45,405 bases of DNA from Pantoea stewartii subsp. stewartii (GTDB lineage Bacteria > Pseudomonadota > Gammaproteobacteria > Enterobacterales > Enterobacteriaceae), in contig NZ_VZPF01000039.1 in the NCBI RefSeq assembly GCF_008801695.1, positions 1-45,405 on the forward strand, read 5' to 3'. Shown here piece by piece: positions 1 to 10,128 of the stretch. A program made the position numbers and the translations under genes. The notes below the pieces were generated by a model. It ran no database searches. It was not told the origin of the DNA and saw only the letters and a list, made by a program, of their open reading frames with translations. The first letter of the stretch is position 1. Every line of letters begins with the position of its first letter.

Positions 1-168
1 ATGTCGAACGGTTGTGGCAGGCGCTTCATGAGACAATAACCCGAAATCACCAGTGCAGTTCAATGTGGCAACTGTTGAAAAAGGTCCATCACTTTATGAA
101 TACCGTCAGCCCATTCCCCGGGGGAAAACATGGGCTGGCTAAAGTGTAGCGGTATTAGGATCAGTTAT

Positions 169-1602
169 TTAGTGCGGCAACAGGAAAAGCGTCGCCAGGC
201 CCAGGAAAATAAAAAAGCCACCGGTATCGGTAATGGCCGTAATCAGAACGCTGGAGCCCACGGCGGGATCGCGTTTCATTTTGGTCATTACCAGCGGCAC
301 CATCACGCCCATGATGGCCGCCAGCAAAAGATTCAGCACCATCGCCAGCATCATCACGCCGCCCAGTGCCATATTGCTGTACATGAGCCAGGTGATGGCA
401 CCCATAATCCCGCCCCAGAACAGGCCGTTAATCAGGGCGACGCCAATTTCTCGCTTAAACAGAAACGAGAAATTTCCCGGTTCAACCTGATGCAGCGCCA
501 GGGCGCGGACAATCATGGTAATGGTCTGGTTACCGGTATTGCCGCCGATGCCGGCGATAATCGGCATTAAAGTCGCAAGTGCGACAATCTGTGAGATAGT
601 GCCCTCAAACAGCCCAATCACGCGGGAAGCGATAAAGGCTGTGCAGAGATTGATGGCCAGCCAGGCCCAGCGATTTCGCACCGACTTACGGACCGGAGCA
701 AAGACATCCTCTTCCTGACTGATCCCGCCCATTTTGCGGATGTTGCTTTCGTTTTCTTTGTTTACCAGGTCGACCACATCTTCAATCGTGATACGGCCAA
801 TGAGCTTGCCCTAGGCGTCCGTCACCGCTGCGGAAATCAGGTTATAGCGTTCAAAGGCACTGGCGGCGTCTTCGGCTTTATCGTCCAGCTGAAAGGTGGT
901 GGGATGGGGATTCATCACCTCGCTCACCAGGGTTTTGGGTTTATTCAGCAGGATATCCGTCAACAGCAGTTCGCCGAGCAGCTGATTCTGTTCATTGGTA
1001 ATGAAGATTTTGTCCGTGCCATCGGGCATGCTTTTGCCTTTGCGCAAAAACCGTTGCACGGTCGCCAGCGTGACGTCCTCGCGTACAGTGAGGATATTGA
1101 AGTCCATCACCCGACCCACGCGATCGCGGTCAAACTTCATCACGCTCAGAATACGCGCCCGTAGTTTGGGCTCCAGGGAGGTCAGTAAGCGCCCGGTGAG
1201 GCCGCGCGGCAGATAGCGCACCAGCCAGGCCTGGTCGTCAATATCCAGCGGCGCGATAGCCTGGAGAATATCGCGGTCGCTCATCTCGTCGGTCAGGCTG
1301 TCCCAGACGGTTTCTGACGCTTCAACCAGCACATGGCCGCGTTTTTCCGGCGGCACCAGGCTCCAGAGCGCCAGGCGGGCTTCTTCAGGCAACGCTTCAA
1401 GGATGTCGGCCAGGTCAGCCGCATGGAGCTGGTCGATGTCTTGTTGCAGAATTTCCCGATGTATCACATTTTCACGTTGCTGCTCAGGCGAGAGATGACC
1501 GGCTTTATTCCGTAGTGTCTCGCTGAGCCCCTGCTCATTGAGCAGCAGCGTCAGAATACGATGACGAATTTCATTTAAACGTTGAGTGTGTGAGGCAGAC
1601 AC
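169..1602 (-). pseudogene. mgtE: Magnesium transporter MgtE, interrupted by an in-frame TAG
   Basis: MgtE is an inner-membrane Mg2+ channel/transporter gated by a cytoplasmic N domain and two CBS domains. Translation from a GTG at 1602, preceded by AAAGGG about 8 nt upstream, gives the N domain and CBS1. It stops at a TAG (811-813, codon 264) inside CBS2, just after SAAVTDA. The same frame continues at once with GKLIGRITIEDVVD and then the full membrane domain, including the family's GGNTGNQ pore-region motif, to a normal stop at 169. Reading through the TAG gives about 477 codons, the usual family length. There is no frameshift or other damage, so the lesion is one base, for example CAG to TAG. 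Possible outcomes are loss of function, amber suppression, or weak reinitiation at a GTG near 777. A sequencing error cannot be excluded. Family identity is very secure; loss of function is inferred. Confidence 0.9.
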
Positions 1603-1726
1603 ATTGCATCCCTTTAGTCTGAAAGCACCTGCACGAAGTGTAGCGTTTTGACTGAAAAAGGGAGGCAAAAAATCGTCCCGCAGGCGGGAATGCGCGCGGA
1701 TGTGTCAGCGAAAAGCCTGTAAGGGA

Positions 1727-1912
1727 TTAACGACTGCTGGAAAGCGTCGGGATAGCAGGCGCGGATTCAGTTTGCTTTTGCTGATGATGCTCGAAGGCCG
1801 CAGGCAGGATAAAAACGAGACGGCTAAACAGAATGATAAAACTGATGAGTAAAACAACCCGCGTCATACTGACGCTTTTTTTACGTCTTCGGGGAGAAAG
1901 GGCGCTGTTCAC
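1727..1912 (-). CDS. yfgG: Small single-pass membrane protein, YfgG family
   Basis: This 61-residue protein starts with GTG. It has a basic N-terminus (SPRRRKKS), one hydrophobic segment (about residues 17-38, MTRVVLLISFIILFSRLVFIL) and a polar tail containing HHQQKQ. Basic head, MTRxVLLISFI segment and HHQ tail match E. coli YfgG as I remember it, and E. coli yfgG also lies near ppx. It is predicted to sit in the inner membrane. Its biochemical role is not established and nothing here adds to that. It lies between tehB and mgtE on the same strand, and a 9-bp inverted repeat separates it from tehB. The start could also be the internal ATG of MTRVVL, which would remove the basic head, so GTG is preferred. 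Confidence 0.72.
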   Translation of the reverse strand: MNSALSPRRRKKSVSMTRVVLLISFIILFSRLVFILPAAFEHHQQKQTESAPAIPTLSSSR

Positions 1913-1939
1913 GCAAAGAAATTCCTGTAATAACCCGGA

Positions 1940-1974
1940 CCGGGCGACAGCAATATTTAGTCACAGTCGCCCGG
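1940..1974. repeat. Inverted repeat between tehB and yfgG
   Basis: A perfect 9-bp stem (CCGGGCGAC at 1940-1948, GTCGCCCGG at 1966-1974) encloses a 17-nt AT-rich loop. It could end or attenuate the tehB transcript before yfgG. No clean T-run follows on the minus strand, so it is not called as an intrinsic terminator. Confidence 0.45.
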
Positions 1975-2009
1975 ATAAATCAACCGCTGTTTAAAAAAAA
2001 TACAACGGA

Positions 2010-2609
2010 TCAATAGCTGGCTTTCTGGGCCAGCAGGGTCGCAAAACGGCAGTTAATCCGGTTGCCGTTTTCATCTTTGCGATGTAGCTGTCCCCAGTTT
2101 TCGTTGTATTTCACAATGTGCCAGTTGCGGTAGTAATGGCTTAACTCACCGGACTTAAACGCGAAAGGGAAGTCAGACGGACAGGGCGCATCCTCGGTAT
2201 TCATCGCGGCCACAATCAGGTTAAAGCCATTTTTCACGGTACAGGCTTGCATATCCGCGATGAGCTGCGGAATGGTGGCCGGTTGCAAAAACATCATGAC
2301 CACCGTCGAGATGACCACCTGCCAGGCCCCGTTAAAACGCACCTGATTTAAATCCTGCAGCGCCGTATGAATGCCGGTCAGCCCTTCAGCGGCGATGATC
2401 TGATTGAGCCGTTCCAGACTGGCGGGATTGTGATCCCAGGCCGTCACGTCAAAACCATGTTGGTTAAGGAACAGTGTATTACGTCCGCTTCCGCACCCCA
2501 GATCAAGCGCTTTTCCTGGTGTCAGTTTAGGCAGCGCCTCGGCCACCTCCGAGTGCACAGGGGTTAAGCCATAGGTTTCTGAAAAATAGTTATCGGTTCG
2601 CAATGTCAT
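2010..2609 (-). CDS. tehB: TehB-like SAM-dependent methyltransferase
   Basis: A 199-residue class I methyltransferase of the TehB family, whose E. coli member methylates tellurite/selenite species and confers tellurite resistance in the cytoplasm. The SAM-binding motif I is ALDLGCGSGRN (about residues 33-43). The family-specific stretches STVVMMFL, NLIVAAMNTEDAPCP, FPFAFK and NGNRINCRFATLLA closely follow E. coli TehB (about 197 residues). The ATG at 2609 gives MTLRTDNYF, aligning with the TehB N-terminus; an upstream in-frame ATG at 2648 would add 13 unrelated residues. It lies 41 nt downstream of ppx on the same strand, so it may be co-transcribed with ppk-ppx. E. coli tehB sits elsewhere with tehA, and no tehA is present here. 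Confidence 0.88.
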   Translation of the reverse strand: MTLRTDNYFSETYGLTPVHSEVAEALPKLTPGKALDLGCGSGRNTLFLNQHGFDVTAWDHNPASLERLNQIIAAEGLTGIHTALQDLNQVRFNGAWQVVISTVVMMFLQPATIPQLIADMQACTVKNGFNLIVAAMNTEDAPCPSDFPFAFKSGELSHYYRNWHIVKYNENWGQLHRKDENGNRINCRFATLLAQKASY

Positions 2610-2650
2610 GATTATCCGTTCGGTAATGCGGGCAGCAAGTGCCCGCACAA

Positions 2651-4174
2651 TCAGGCTTCTGCCAGAATCAGCTTCCAGCCGGTGACCTCATTCCAGTAGT
2701 TTTGCTCACGCTCCAGATCGAGCTGGACCAGGTTATTTTGACTGAAATAGCCCGCCGGGAAGGTAAGCGTCCAGTGGCCCTCATCACAGGTCAGCGTTAA
2801 CGCGTCAGGACGTGTAGTCGCCTGGCGCTGGTTGTTCAGTAAGGTGCCAAGGCGCAGCAGGAATATCAGCGGCAGAAACTGTTTTTTCTTAAACAGCGTG
2901 ACGCGAGGCAGTTCATCCACTTTGACGGCTTTACGGTGGAATCTGACCAGTGCTGCCAGCAGCATCTGCTGATCCTGGTTGAACCCCGGCAGGTTGGTGT
3001 TCTGCAAAATATAGGCTGAGTGGCGTTGCATACCGCTGTGGTTGATCGTCAAGCCGACTTCGTGCAGCATCGCCGCCCATTTCAACAGCGCCGCCAGCTG
3101 AGGATTCGCCAGTTTGGGATTCTGGTCGCGCCATTGCAGATAGAGCTGCTCGGTGGTTTCCAGCACTCGACGCGCCTGGTCGCTGTCGATGGCATAGTGA
3201 TTCGCCAGGCTCTGAGCGGTGCGGCTGCGAATATCCCGATGGCGGAAACGGCCTTCCATCTCATAAAGTACGCCTTCACGCAGCGCGCCATCGCTCAGGG
3301 TCAGTTCACGAATCGCCAGCGCATCAAACACGCCGCAAAGAATCGCCAGCCCCGGAACAAATACGCTTTTGCGCTCTTCAGCCAGACCTGGCAGACTCAG
3401 CGCAGCGAACGATTTATGCTTGATCACTTCATCATAAAGCTTTGTCAGTCGCTCTGGCGTAATCAGCTTCTCTTTCTCGCCCATCGCCAGCAGCACTTCG
3501 CAGGCCGCTTTGATGGTGCCGGAAGCACCAAGGGCATATTGCCAGCCGTGCAGACGATATTGCCACGCCAGGGTTTCCAGCTTCTGCGTGGCGGCCAGTC
3601 GGGCGCGACGGAAGTTTTCAACGCTGATTTCGCCGCCAGGGAAGTAAAGCTGGGCAAAGCTGACGCAGCCCATACGGCGGCTTTCGACCAACTGGGGCTC
3701 AAAATCTTCACCGATGACGAGCTCTGTCGAGCCGCCACCGATATCAATCACCAGCTTGCGTCCTTTTTCCGGTTGCGTATGTTCGACGCCCATAAAGATC
3801 AGGCGCGCTTCTTCGTGACCGGAAATCACCTCTATTGGATAAGGAATAACCTCTGCCGCGCGCTGTAAAAACGTCTCAGCGTTAACCGCCTGACGCAGCG
3901 TATGTGTGCCAACAATCGTCACGTTGCTGGCATTAAAGCCCTGCAGGCGTTCGGCAAACAGTGCCAGGCAGTTCAGACCGCGCTCCATGGCGTCTTCGCT
4001 CAGGTAATTTTTGGCATCCAGGCCATCAGCAAGATGCACGCGCTGCTTCAGTCGCCCCAATACCTGCAAAGCCCCATCCACCACACGGGCAATGACCATG
4101 TGGAAACTGTTTGAACCGAGATCGATGGCCGCAAACTCTTGAGGTTTCGGCGTACTTTTTTGGGATATTGGCAT
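2651..4174 (-). CDS. ppx: Exopolyphosphatase
   Basis: Ppx releases orthophosphate processively from the ends of long polyphosphate chains; the related GppA hydrolyses pppGpp. The 507-residue product has the ASKHA ATPase-like fold: phosphate-1 loop [17 protein letters not shown] near residue 14, the central [11 protein letters not shown] loop around 145, and a C-terminal HD-like domain with [12 protein letters not shown]. It ends slightly earlier than E. coli Ppx (513 residues). Choosing Ppx over GppA rests on the close match across the C-terminal half and on adjacency to ppk. The start is 5 nt past the ppk stop, so the two form a translationally close ppk-ppx operon as in E. coli. Confidence 0.97.
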   Translation of the reverse strand: MPISQKSTPKPQEFAAIDLGSNSFHMVIARVVDGALQVLGRLKQRVHLADGLDAKNYLSEDAMERGLNCLALFAERLQGFNASNVTIVGTHTLRQAVNAETFLQRAAEVIPYPIEVISGHEEARLIFMGVEHTQPEKGRKLVIDIGGGSTELVIGEDFEPQLVESRRMGCVSFAQLYFPGGEISVENFRRARLAATQKLETLAWQYRLHGWQYALGASGTIKAACEVLLAMGEKEKLITPERLTKLYDEVIKHKSFAALSLPGLAEERKSVFVPGLAILCGVFDALAIRELTLSDGALREGVLYEMEGRFRHRDIRSRTAQSLANHYAIDSDQARRVLETTEQLYLQWRDQNPKLANPQLAALLKWAAMLHEVGLTINHSGMQRHSAYILQNTNLPGFNQDQQMLLAALVRFHRKAVKVDELPRVTLFKKKQFLPLIFLLRLGTLLNNQRQATTRPDALTLTCDEGHWTLTFPAGYFSQNNLVQLDLEREQNYWNEVTGWKLILAEA

Positions 4175-4179
4175 AGGCG

Positions 4180-6240
4180 TTATTCAGGTTGTTCCAGCTT
4201 CTTAATGTATTCGTAAATCGCCATTTGCGACCGCACCTTACGACGATTGCCGCGCTGAACGTATTGGTTGCTCAGCTCTTTATCCACGACGCGCGCTTTA
4301 ACCGTGTCGCTGAGCTGAATGGCAATGATGTCCAGAATGCGCTGCTTTATTTGTGGATCTAGGATAGCCACGGCCACTTCGATACGGTAATCAATGTTAC
4401 GCGTCATCCAGTCAGCCGAGGAGAGAAACACTTTCTTGTCCCCACCGTTTTCAAAGATATAAACGCGGTCATGTTCCAGGAAGCGATCAACGATACTGAT
4501 CACACGAATATTTTCACTGATCCCAGGCAAGTCCGGAATCAATGAGCACATCCCACGAACCAGTAAATTAACATTTACGCCAACGCTGGAGGCCGTATAA
4601 AGCCTGTCTACCAGCCCTTTGTCCACCAGGTTGTTAATTTTAAGAGTTATGCCACTGGGGCGCTTTTGTTGGGCATTCGCAATCTCGTTATCGATCAAAT
4701 CATACAGCATCCGACGTGAGTTTTGCGGAGAAACCATCAGGTGATCAAACGTCACCGGGCGGTACGGGTTTTCGATAAAGTTAAAGACCCGGCGCACTTC
4801 ATTGGTGATCCGCGCATCAGCGGTCAGCAGCGAGTAGTCCGTGTACAGACGCGCGGTTTTCTCATTAAAGTTACCGGTGCCGATGTGGGCATAGCGCACG
4901 ATTTCTTCGCCTTCGCGGCGGGAAATCAGGAACAGTTTGGCGTGAATTTTCAGGCCAGGTGCCGAGAAAATAACGTGAACACCGGCTTCTGTCAGGCGCT
5001 TAGCCCAGTAAATATTGGCTTCTTCATCGAAACGCGCCTGAAGTTCGACGACCACCGTCACTTTCTTACCGTTATAGGCGGCGTGAATCATCGCATCCAT
5101 GATGCGGGAATGCTTGGCGACACGGTAAATATTAATTTTAATCGCCAGCACGCTGGGGTCGAATGATGCCTGGCGTAGCAGTTCCAGCACATGCTCGAAC
5201 GTGTGATACGGATAATAAAGCAGGACGTCGCGATTACGAATGGCGTCAAAACCGTTGCGGAAGCCGTCAAAACCAATGTGGCGAATCTGCGGCATCGGAC
5301 GGTTAATCAGGTTGTTTTTCCCGACGTTAGGAAACCCGATAAAGTCTTTGAAGTTGTGATAGCGTCCGCCTGCCAGCACGGAGTCGTAGTTGGAAATCGA
5401 CAGCTTGTCGCACAGCAGCGCCACCATAGAATCCGGCATATCGCGCTGATAGACAAAACGCACAGGTTCTGCCGTCAGACGCTGTTTCAGGCTGGAGGAC
5501 ATCAGTTCCAGCAGGCTGGACTCCATTTCGGTGACCAGATCGTACTCCGCATCGCGCGTCATTTTCATTGAATAGGCGTTCAGCGTGTCGTAATCGTAGA
5601 AACCTTTGAAAATATCATCCAGGCAGTAGCGCAGGATGTTGTCTAACAGGATCATCGGCTTGCGGCGGCGCGGCGGCTCCGCAGGCAGATTAATAAAACG
5701 CGGGACCTTGTCTGACGGGATTTCCAGCAACGCGTACTGAATATCGCTGCCGCGAATGATCTCGACCGCCAGATAGGTGTAATCGTCTTTCAGAAACTCC
5801 GTCAGGTCGGTTTCATGGGTAATCAGGATCGGCGTGATGTGCTGACGCAGTTCATGCTTAAAGTAGTGACGCAGCCAGCTTTGCTGATTAGGTGAAAGCT
5901 GACGTTCGTTAATCAGAAAGATTTGATTGCGCGCCATTTCCAGCAACAGGTCGTTGTAGAGCGCATCGAATTCCTGATCCGATTTCAGGACGCGCTGCTG
6001 AATCTTCTTCAACAGGTGGCGCGGTGTACTGGCGGAGCCTTGCTCTTCGCCAATCAGGATGCGTCGTTTCAGGTCGGCAAACCGGACCTTGTAAAATTCG
6101 TCGAGGTTATTTGAGTAAATACCTAAGAAACGCATACGTTCAATCAGCGGATTACTTTTGTCTGCCGCTTCCTGCAAAACACGTTCGTTAAAGCACAACC
6201 AGCTCATTTCTTTTTCAATATAAAGCTTTACCTGACCCAT
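4180..6240 (-). CDS. ppk: Polyphosphate kinase 1
   Basis: PPK1 reversibly transfers the ATP gamma-phosphate to growing polyphosphate chains and is membrane-associated. The 686-residue product begins [15 protein letters not shown], matching the E. coli start; an in-frame ATG 54 nt upstream is rejected because it adds 18 unrelated residues. Two phospholipase-D-like catalytic domains are visible. The autophosphorylated histidine lies in [10 protein letters not shown] (about residue 433) and the second conserved histidine in [10 protein letters not shown] (about 590). The length is two residues below E. coli PPK because [11 protein letters not shown] lacks two positions. It is first in ppk-ppx and divergent from pstC, so the 154-nt gap may coordinate phosphate import and polyphosphate synthesis. 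Confidence 0.98.
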   Translation of the reverse strand: MGQVKLYIEKEMSWLCFNERVLQEAADKSNPLIERMRFLGIYSNNLDEFYKVRFADLKRRILIGEEQGSASTPRHLLKKIQQRVLKSDQEFDALYNDLLLEMARNQIFLINERQLSPNQQSWLRHYFKHELRQHITPILITHETDLTEFLKDDYTYLAVEIIRGSDIQYALLEIPSDKVPRFINLPAEPPRRRKPMILLDNILRYCLDDIFKGFYDYDTLNAYSMKMTRDAEYDLVTEMESSLLELMSSSLKQRLTAEPVRFVYQRDMPDSMVALLCDKLSISNYDSVLAGGRYHNFKDFIGFPNVGKNNLINRPMPQIRHIGFDGFRNGFDAIRNRDVLLYYPYHTFEHVLELLRQASFDPSVLAIKINIYRVAKHSRIMDAMIHAAYNGKKVTVVVELQARFDEEANIYWAKRLTEAGVHVIFSAPGLKIHAKLFLISRREGEEIVRYAHIGTGNFNEKTARLYTDYSLLTADARITNEVRRVFNFIENPYRPVTFDHLMVSPQNSRRMLYDLIDNEIANAQQKRPSGITLKINNLVDKGLVDRLYTASSVGVNVNLLVRGMCSLIPDLPGISENIRVISIVDRFLEHDRVYIFENGGDKKVFLSSADWMTRNIDYRIEVAVAILDPQIKQRILDIIAIQLSDTVKARVVDKELSNQYVQRGNRRKVRSQMAIYEYIKKLEQPE

Positions 6241-6295
6241 TCTCACTCCGTATGACGGTTGCAGGACTGACGACGCTACAGTATCCATCAGCATT

Positions 6296-6313
6296 ATGGC
6301 GAGAGTATGGCAG
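6296..6313 (-). promoter_or_regulatory. Candidate PhoB box between ppk and pstC
   Basis: Read on the minus strand the site is CTGCCAT-ACTC-TCGCCAT. This matches the PhoB direct-repeat consensus (CTGTCAT, 4 nt, CTGTCAT) at 6 of 7 and 4 of 7 positions. The spacing is correct, and both E. coli ppk and pst genes are known Pho-regulon members. The second half-site is weak and no clear -10 was assigned, so this is a context-driven call. Confidence 0.3.
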
Positions 6314-6394
6314 GCTTGTCCAACAGCAAAATTTGTCTTATCAAGCCGCTACGGGCAACATAGCGACTCATTTTCGCCGCATAATCAGGGCCGC

Positions 6395-8491
6395 ATGAGC
6401 GTAAACCATATTCCCGTCCAGTTTAGCGATCGCCGACGTCGTGCTATTGACCGTTACACGCGGCGCCTCGTCACGTGCTGCGGGGTCGCTATTCTGTTAC
6501 TGATGATGCTGCTGTTCTTTTGGTTGCTCTGGGTGGTCCTGCCGTTATTTAGCGCACCGGGTGTGCACAGTCTCAGTCATCAGCGGCTCTGGGATGCATC
6601 GCCCGCACTGGCCATTGGTAATAAAGGCAGCGTTGGCTGGCGTATCAGTCGTGATGGCAAGGCACGATTTATACCGCTGAATGGCCAACCGCCTGAGCCC
6701 GCGCTGATGCTGACGCCCGCGCCGCAACAGGTGGTAACAAGCGCCGATGGCAATACGGTGCTGCTCAACGCACAGGGCAGTTTAACCCTGTTGCAGCCGG
6801 TGATAAGCAAAGGCGAAGGCGAATGGCATTTTCCGTTGGGCGATAGCGGCTTTCGTCTGCCCCAGGGCGACGTAAAAGAAATGGCTGTCGCCACGCTTCG
6901 TCCCGATCAATGGCGGATTGCAGCGCTCACTGACGCGGGCGTCAGTCTGTTAACGCTGGAAACTAACCGCCAGGCTGCGCTCATCCAGCTGCCGGGTCTG
7001 CAGCCTGCGCATCTGGTGCTTTCGCCTAAAGGCGACCTGCTGTACACCACCGAAGGCCGCCTGCTGCGGGTCTGGCAAATCGATGACGGGCGGGCCTGGC
7101 TGCGGGAAACGCAGATGCTCCCGGAAGCGCCCCAACATATGCAGTTACTGGCCGGAGGCCAAACGCTGTTAATTCAGGACAGTCACGGTATTACGCAGTG
7201 GTTTTCCATTGCTGGCGATAACGGCCTGCGCCTGCACGCCATCCGCACGTTCGCACACAGCGCCGGACAGGGTCTGATCGTCAGTGAGGCGCAGCGCCGG
7301 GTTTTCGCTACCTTTGATCAAACCGGCCTGCTTAAGGTCTTTGCCAGCAAACAGGATGGGCCCATTCTGCAACACCAGTTAGCACCCGGCATCCTGCAGG
7401 CGCAGTTTTCGCCGCAGGGTGACAGCCTGTTGCTGGAGCGATCGTCAGGTTGGGAAACCCTTAAACTGACCAATCCCTGGCCGGATGTGACCTGGCGTAA
7501 CTTCTGGCAAAAAATCTGGTATGAAAACTATCCCAAAGCCGACTGGGTCTGGCAGTCCACCAATGCCGGAGACAGCTATCAGGCGAAGTTCAGTTTAATT
7601 CCGATGGTGGTGGGCACGCTGAAAGCGGCCAGTATGGCGCTGCTTTTTGCCACGCCGCTTGCCCTGGCGGCCGCGATGTACACCGCCTGGTTTATGGCAC
7701 CCGGTTTACGTCGTTGGGTGAAGCCTGCGATAGAGATGATGGGGGCGTTGCCCAGTGTGGTGATTGGGTTGATTGCCGGATTATGGTTAGCGCCCCATGT
7801 CGGTCAGGCATTAACAGGAATTCTGTTGCTACCGGTCACGCTGGCGGGCAGTCTGCTTGGCTGCGGTATTCTGGCCTGCCGCTTACCGGCCCGCTGGCGG
7901 CAGCCGGGCCATGAGGTTATCCTGCTGCTGCCCGTGCTGCTTATTGTCGCGGCGTTAACGCTCTGGCTACCCACGCTTATCGTGCCGGATGCCGGTGACT
8001 GGCTGCCGCATTACGCGCAGCGTAATCTGCTGATAGCGGCGCTGGCGATGGGGTTTGCGCTGGTGCCGATGATTTTTACGCTGGCGGAAGATGCGCTGTT
8101 CAGCGTTCCGGCGTCGCTGGGGCAGGGCTCACTGGCGCTGGGCGCCACGCCATGGCAAACCCTGACGCGGGTCGTGCTGCCGGGAGCGTCGGCTGGCATT
8201 TTTGCCGCGTTGATGATTGGTTTCGGACGGGCCGTAGGCGAAACCATGATTCTCTTAATGGCCACCGGGAACACGCCGCAAACTGAAGGCGGCCTGTTCA
8301 GTGGCCTGCGCACGCTGTCAGCCAATATCGCGATTGAAATGCCTGAGGCGGCCGTTGGCAGCGCACATTACCGGATTCTGTTTTTAAGTGCGCTGGTGCT
8401 GCTGGTCTTCACGTTGATGATCAATACGGTTGCCGAGCTTATCCGCCAGCGTCTGCGCCTGCGTTTTAGCCAGTATAAGGAGCTGGCATGA
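6395..8491 (+). CDS. pstC: Phosphate ABC transporter permease PstC, long form with extracytoplasmic propeller-like domain
   Basis: This is one of two permease subunits of a Pst-type importer in the inner membrane. From the ATG at 6395 (MSVNHIPVQF) the protein is 698 residues, about twice E. coli PstC and similar to the long PstC of Pseudomonas and Vibrio. One membrane helix (about residues 27-55) is followed by roughly 320 residues with repeated WD40/propeller-like patterns (for example LVLSPKGDLLYTTEGRLLRVWQI), presumably periplasmic. The C-terminal permease domain starts near SLIPMVVGTLKAASMALLFATPLALAAA, with several helices and the EAA-type loop SLGQGSLALGATPWQTLTRVVLPGASAG. An earlier in-frame start at 6296 overlaps the ppk leader and adds unrelated residues. 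The stop overlaps pstA by 4 nt (ATGA), showing translational coupling. No PstS or PhoU gene is nearby. Confidence 0.88.
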   Translation: MSVNHIPVQFSDRRRRAIDRYTRRLVTCCGVAILLLMMLLFFWLLWVVLPLFSAPGVHSLSHQRLWDASPALAIGNKGSVGWRISRDGKARFIPLNGQPPEPALMLTPAPQQVVTSADGNTVLLNAQGSLTLLQPVISKGEGEWHFPLGDSGFRLPQGDVKEMAVATLRPDQWRIAALTDAGVSLLTLETNRQAALIQLPGLQPAHLVLSPKGDLLYTTEGRLLRVWQIDDGRAWLRETQMLPEAPQHMQLLAGGQTLLIQDSHGITQWFSIAGDNGLRLHAIRTFAHSAGQGLIVSEAQRRVFATFDQTGLLKVFASKQDGPILQHQLAPGILQAQFSPQGDSLLLERSSGWETLKLTNPWPDVTWRNFWQKIWYENYPKADWVWQSTNAGDSYQAKFSLIPMVVGTLKAASMALLFATPLALAAAMYTAWFMAPGLRRWVKPAIEMMGALPSVVIGLIAGLWLAPHVGQALTGILLLPVTLAGSLLGCGILACRLPARWRQPGHEVILLLPVLLIVAALTLWLPTLIVPDAGDWLPHYAQRNLLIAALAMGFALVPMIFTLAEDALFSVPASLGQGSLALGATPWQTLTRVVLPGASAGIFAALMIGFGRAVGETMILLMATGNTPQTEGGLFSGLRTLSANIAIEMPEAAVGSAHYRILFLSALVLLVFTLMINTVAELIRQRLRLRFSQYKELA

Positions 8492-10122
8492 AGGCGATAC
8501 GACAAAATGATCGCTGGCGTTGGCTTACGGCGGGTGCCGTGACGGTCTGTTTGCTGGCCTTTACCCTGTTGATCGCGCTGCTGGGATGGCAGGGGCTGCG
8601 CGCGTTCTGGCCCCATCCCGTCGATCTCTATCAGTTCACACTGCCTGATGGCAGCAAAACCCGTGTACTGGGCGAAACGCTTGAGCGGCAATCGCATTAT
8701 CCGGCGCCTGCCGCCGCGTCAGACGGCAAACCGGGCGACGTACATCGCTATCTGATTAAGACAGGAAACCGGGACTGGGCCGCGCCTGACTTTCGGGCGG
8801 TGCTGAGTCAGCAGGCACCGATTGTCAGCCAGCCGGACGACGTGATGGTGCTGCAGCGCCGCAGTCAGGGGAATGCCTATGGCTGGTTTGTCGGCCTGCG
8901 GGAAGAGAATGATGTTCTTACGGCAAAAGACATTATGGCGCTTCTGCAACAGCGACTTGAACAGGTAAAGCTTATCGAGCAGCAGGCCAGCGAGATGCGT
9001 CGGGTCGATATTGCCCGGTTGAATGAACAACTGGACCAGTTGGACGATCAGGCTGAGCATCAGCGCGCGGCAAAGCAGTTCGATTTGCAGGCGCAGTCAG
9101 AATACGAGGCCAACCAGGCGGCGCTGCAACGCCGCCTACTTCAGCTGAATGACAGGCTGAACAGTCTGCAAGCGGAAAGCCAGCGTGATGCGCTGATTCT
9201 GCGCGATGTGAACGGCACTGATCACCGCATCCCTCTGTCGCAGATTGTGGAAGCCTGGCAACCCAACGCGATGAGCCTGACGCAAAAAATGGGGCATTTC
9301 TGCCAGCAGGTGTGGCGCTTTATTAGCGATTCGCCTGCCGAAGGAGAAAGCGAGTTTGGCGTGTTTCCGGCGATATTTGGCACGGTGCTCATGGTGCTGC
9401 TGATGTCTGTAGTTGTGATGCCGCTGGGCGTTATCGCGGCGCTGTGGCTACATGAATATGCGGAACGCAACGCGTTGACCCGTCTGGTACGCATCGCCGT
9501 GGTCAACCTGGCGGGCGTACCCTCGATTGTTTATGGCGTATTTGGGCTGGGCTTTTTTGTCTGGCTGGTGGGCGGCACGGTGGACCAGCTGTTTTACAGC
9601 AGCACCTTGCCCGCCCCGACATTTGGTACGCCCGGTTTGCTGTGGGCGTCGCTGACACTGGCCCTGCTGACCTTGCCGGTGGTGATTGTCGCGACGGAAG
9701 AAGGGCTTTCCCGCATTCCCGACAGTCTTCGGCAGGGCTCCCTGGCGCTGGGGGCGACCCAGGCAGAAACGCTCTGGAACGTGGTATTGCCTATGGCCGT
9801 TCCGACCATGTTAACCGGACTGATTCTGGCCGTGGCACGTGCCGCAGGCGAGACCGCGCCTCTGATGCTGGTGGGCGTGGTTAAAATGGTGCCGGAACTG
9901 CCGGTAGATGCGGTGTTCCCTTACCTGCACCTCGACAGAAAATTTATGCATCTGGGCTTTCAGATCTATGATCTCGCCTTTCAGAGCCCTAATACCGAAG
10001 CCGACCGGCCGCTGGTTTTCGCCACGGCGCTGCTTCTGGTGCTCATTATTCTGTTACTGAACCTGTTAGCTATGGGCCTGCGTCACCGCCTGCGTGAACG
10101 CTATCGCCTGATGACTCAATAA
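8488..10122 (+). CDS. pstA: Phosphate ABC transporter permease PstA, long form with coiled-coil insert
   Basis: The second Pst permease has 544 residues against about 296 in E. coli. After an N-terminal helix (about residues 10-33, WLTAGAVTVCLLAFTLLIALLGW) comes a roughly 250-residue extracytoplasmic segment. Its middle (about 150-235) is very rich in Gln, Leu, Glu and Ala in heptad-like order and is predicted coiled coil. The permease domain begins near FPAIFGTVLMVLLMSVVVMPLG. It contains NLAGVPSIVYGVFGLGFFVW and the ATPase-contacting loop IPDSLRQGSLALGATQAETLWNVVLPMAVP, both typical of PstA. The start codon overlaps the pstC stop and pstB follows 6 nt after its stop. The long architecture parallels Pseudomonas PstA (about 513 residues). 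Confidence 0.9.
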   Translation: MKAIRQNDRWRWLTAGAVTVCLLAFTLLIALLGWQGLRAFWPHPVDLYQFTLPDGSKTRVLGETLERQSHYPAPAAASDGKPGDVHRYLIKTGNRDWAAPDFRAVLSQQAPIVSQPDDVMVLQRRSQGNAYGWFVGLREENDVLTAKDIMALLQQRLEQVKLIEQQASEMRRVDIARLNEQLDQLDDQAEHQRAAKQFDLQAQSEYEANQAALQRRLLQLNDRLNSLQAESQRDALILRDVNGTDHRIPLSQIVEAWQPNAMSLTQKMGHFCQQVWRFISDSPAEGESEFGVFPAIFGTVLMVLLMSVVVMPLGVIAALWLHEYAERNALTRLVRIAVVNLAGVPSIVYGVFGLGFFVWLVGGTVDQLFYSSTLPAPTFGTPGLLWASLTLALLTLPVVIVATEEGLSRIPDSLRQGSLALGATQAETLWNVVLPMAVPTMLTGLILAVARAAGETAPLMLVGVVKMVPELPVDAVFPYLHLDRKFMHLGFQIYDLAFQSPNTEADRPLVFATALLLVLIILLLNLLAMGLRHRLRERYRLMTQ

Positions 10123-10128
10123 CTGACG

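Noticed and set aside
169..1602. General reassignment or programmed readthrough of TAG as an explanation of the broken genes
   Set aside because: Authentic genes (upp at 13449-13451 and the diguanylate cyclase at 26236-26238) end with TAG, and the third break is a TGA. No common downstream recoding context was seen.
3020..3868. A 282-codon plus-strand frame opposite ppx
   Set aside because: It is the antisense shadow of a highly conserved gene, with no family resemblance of its own.
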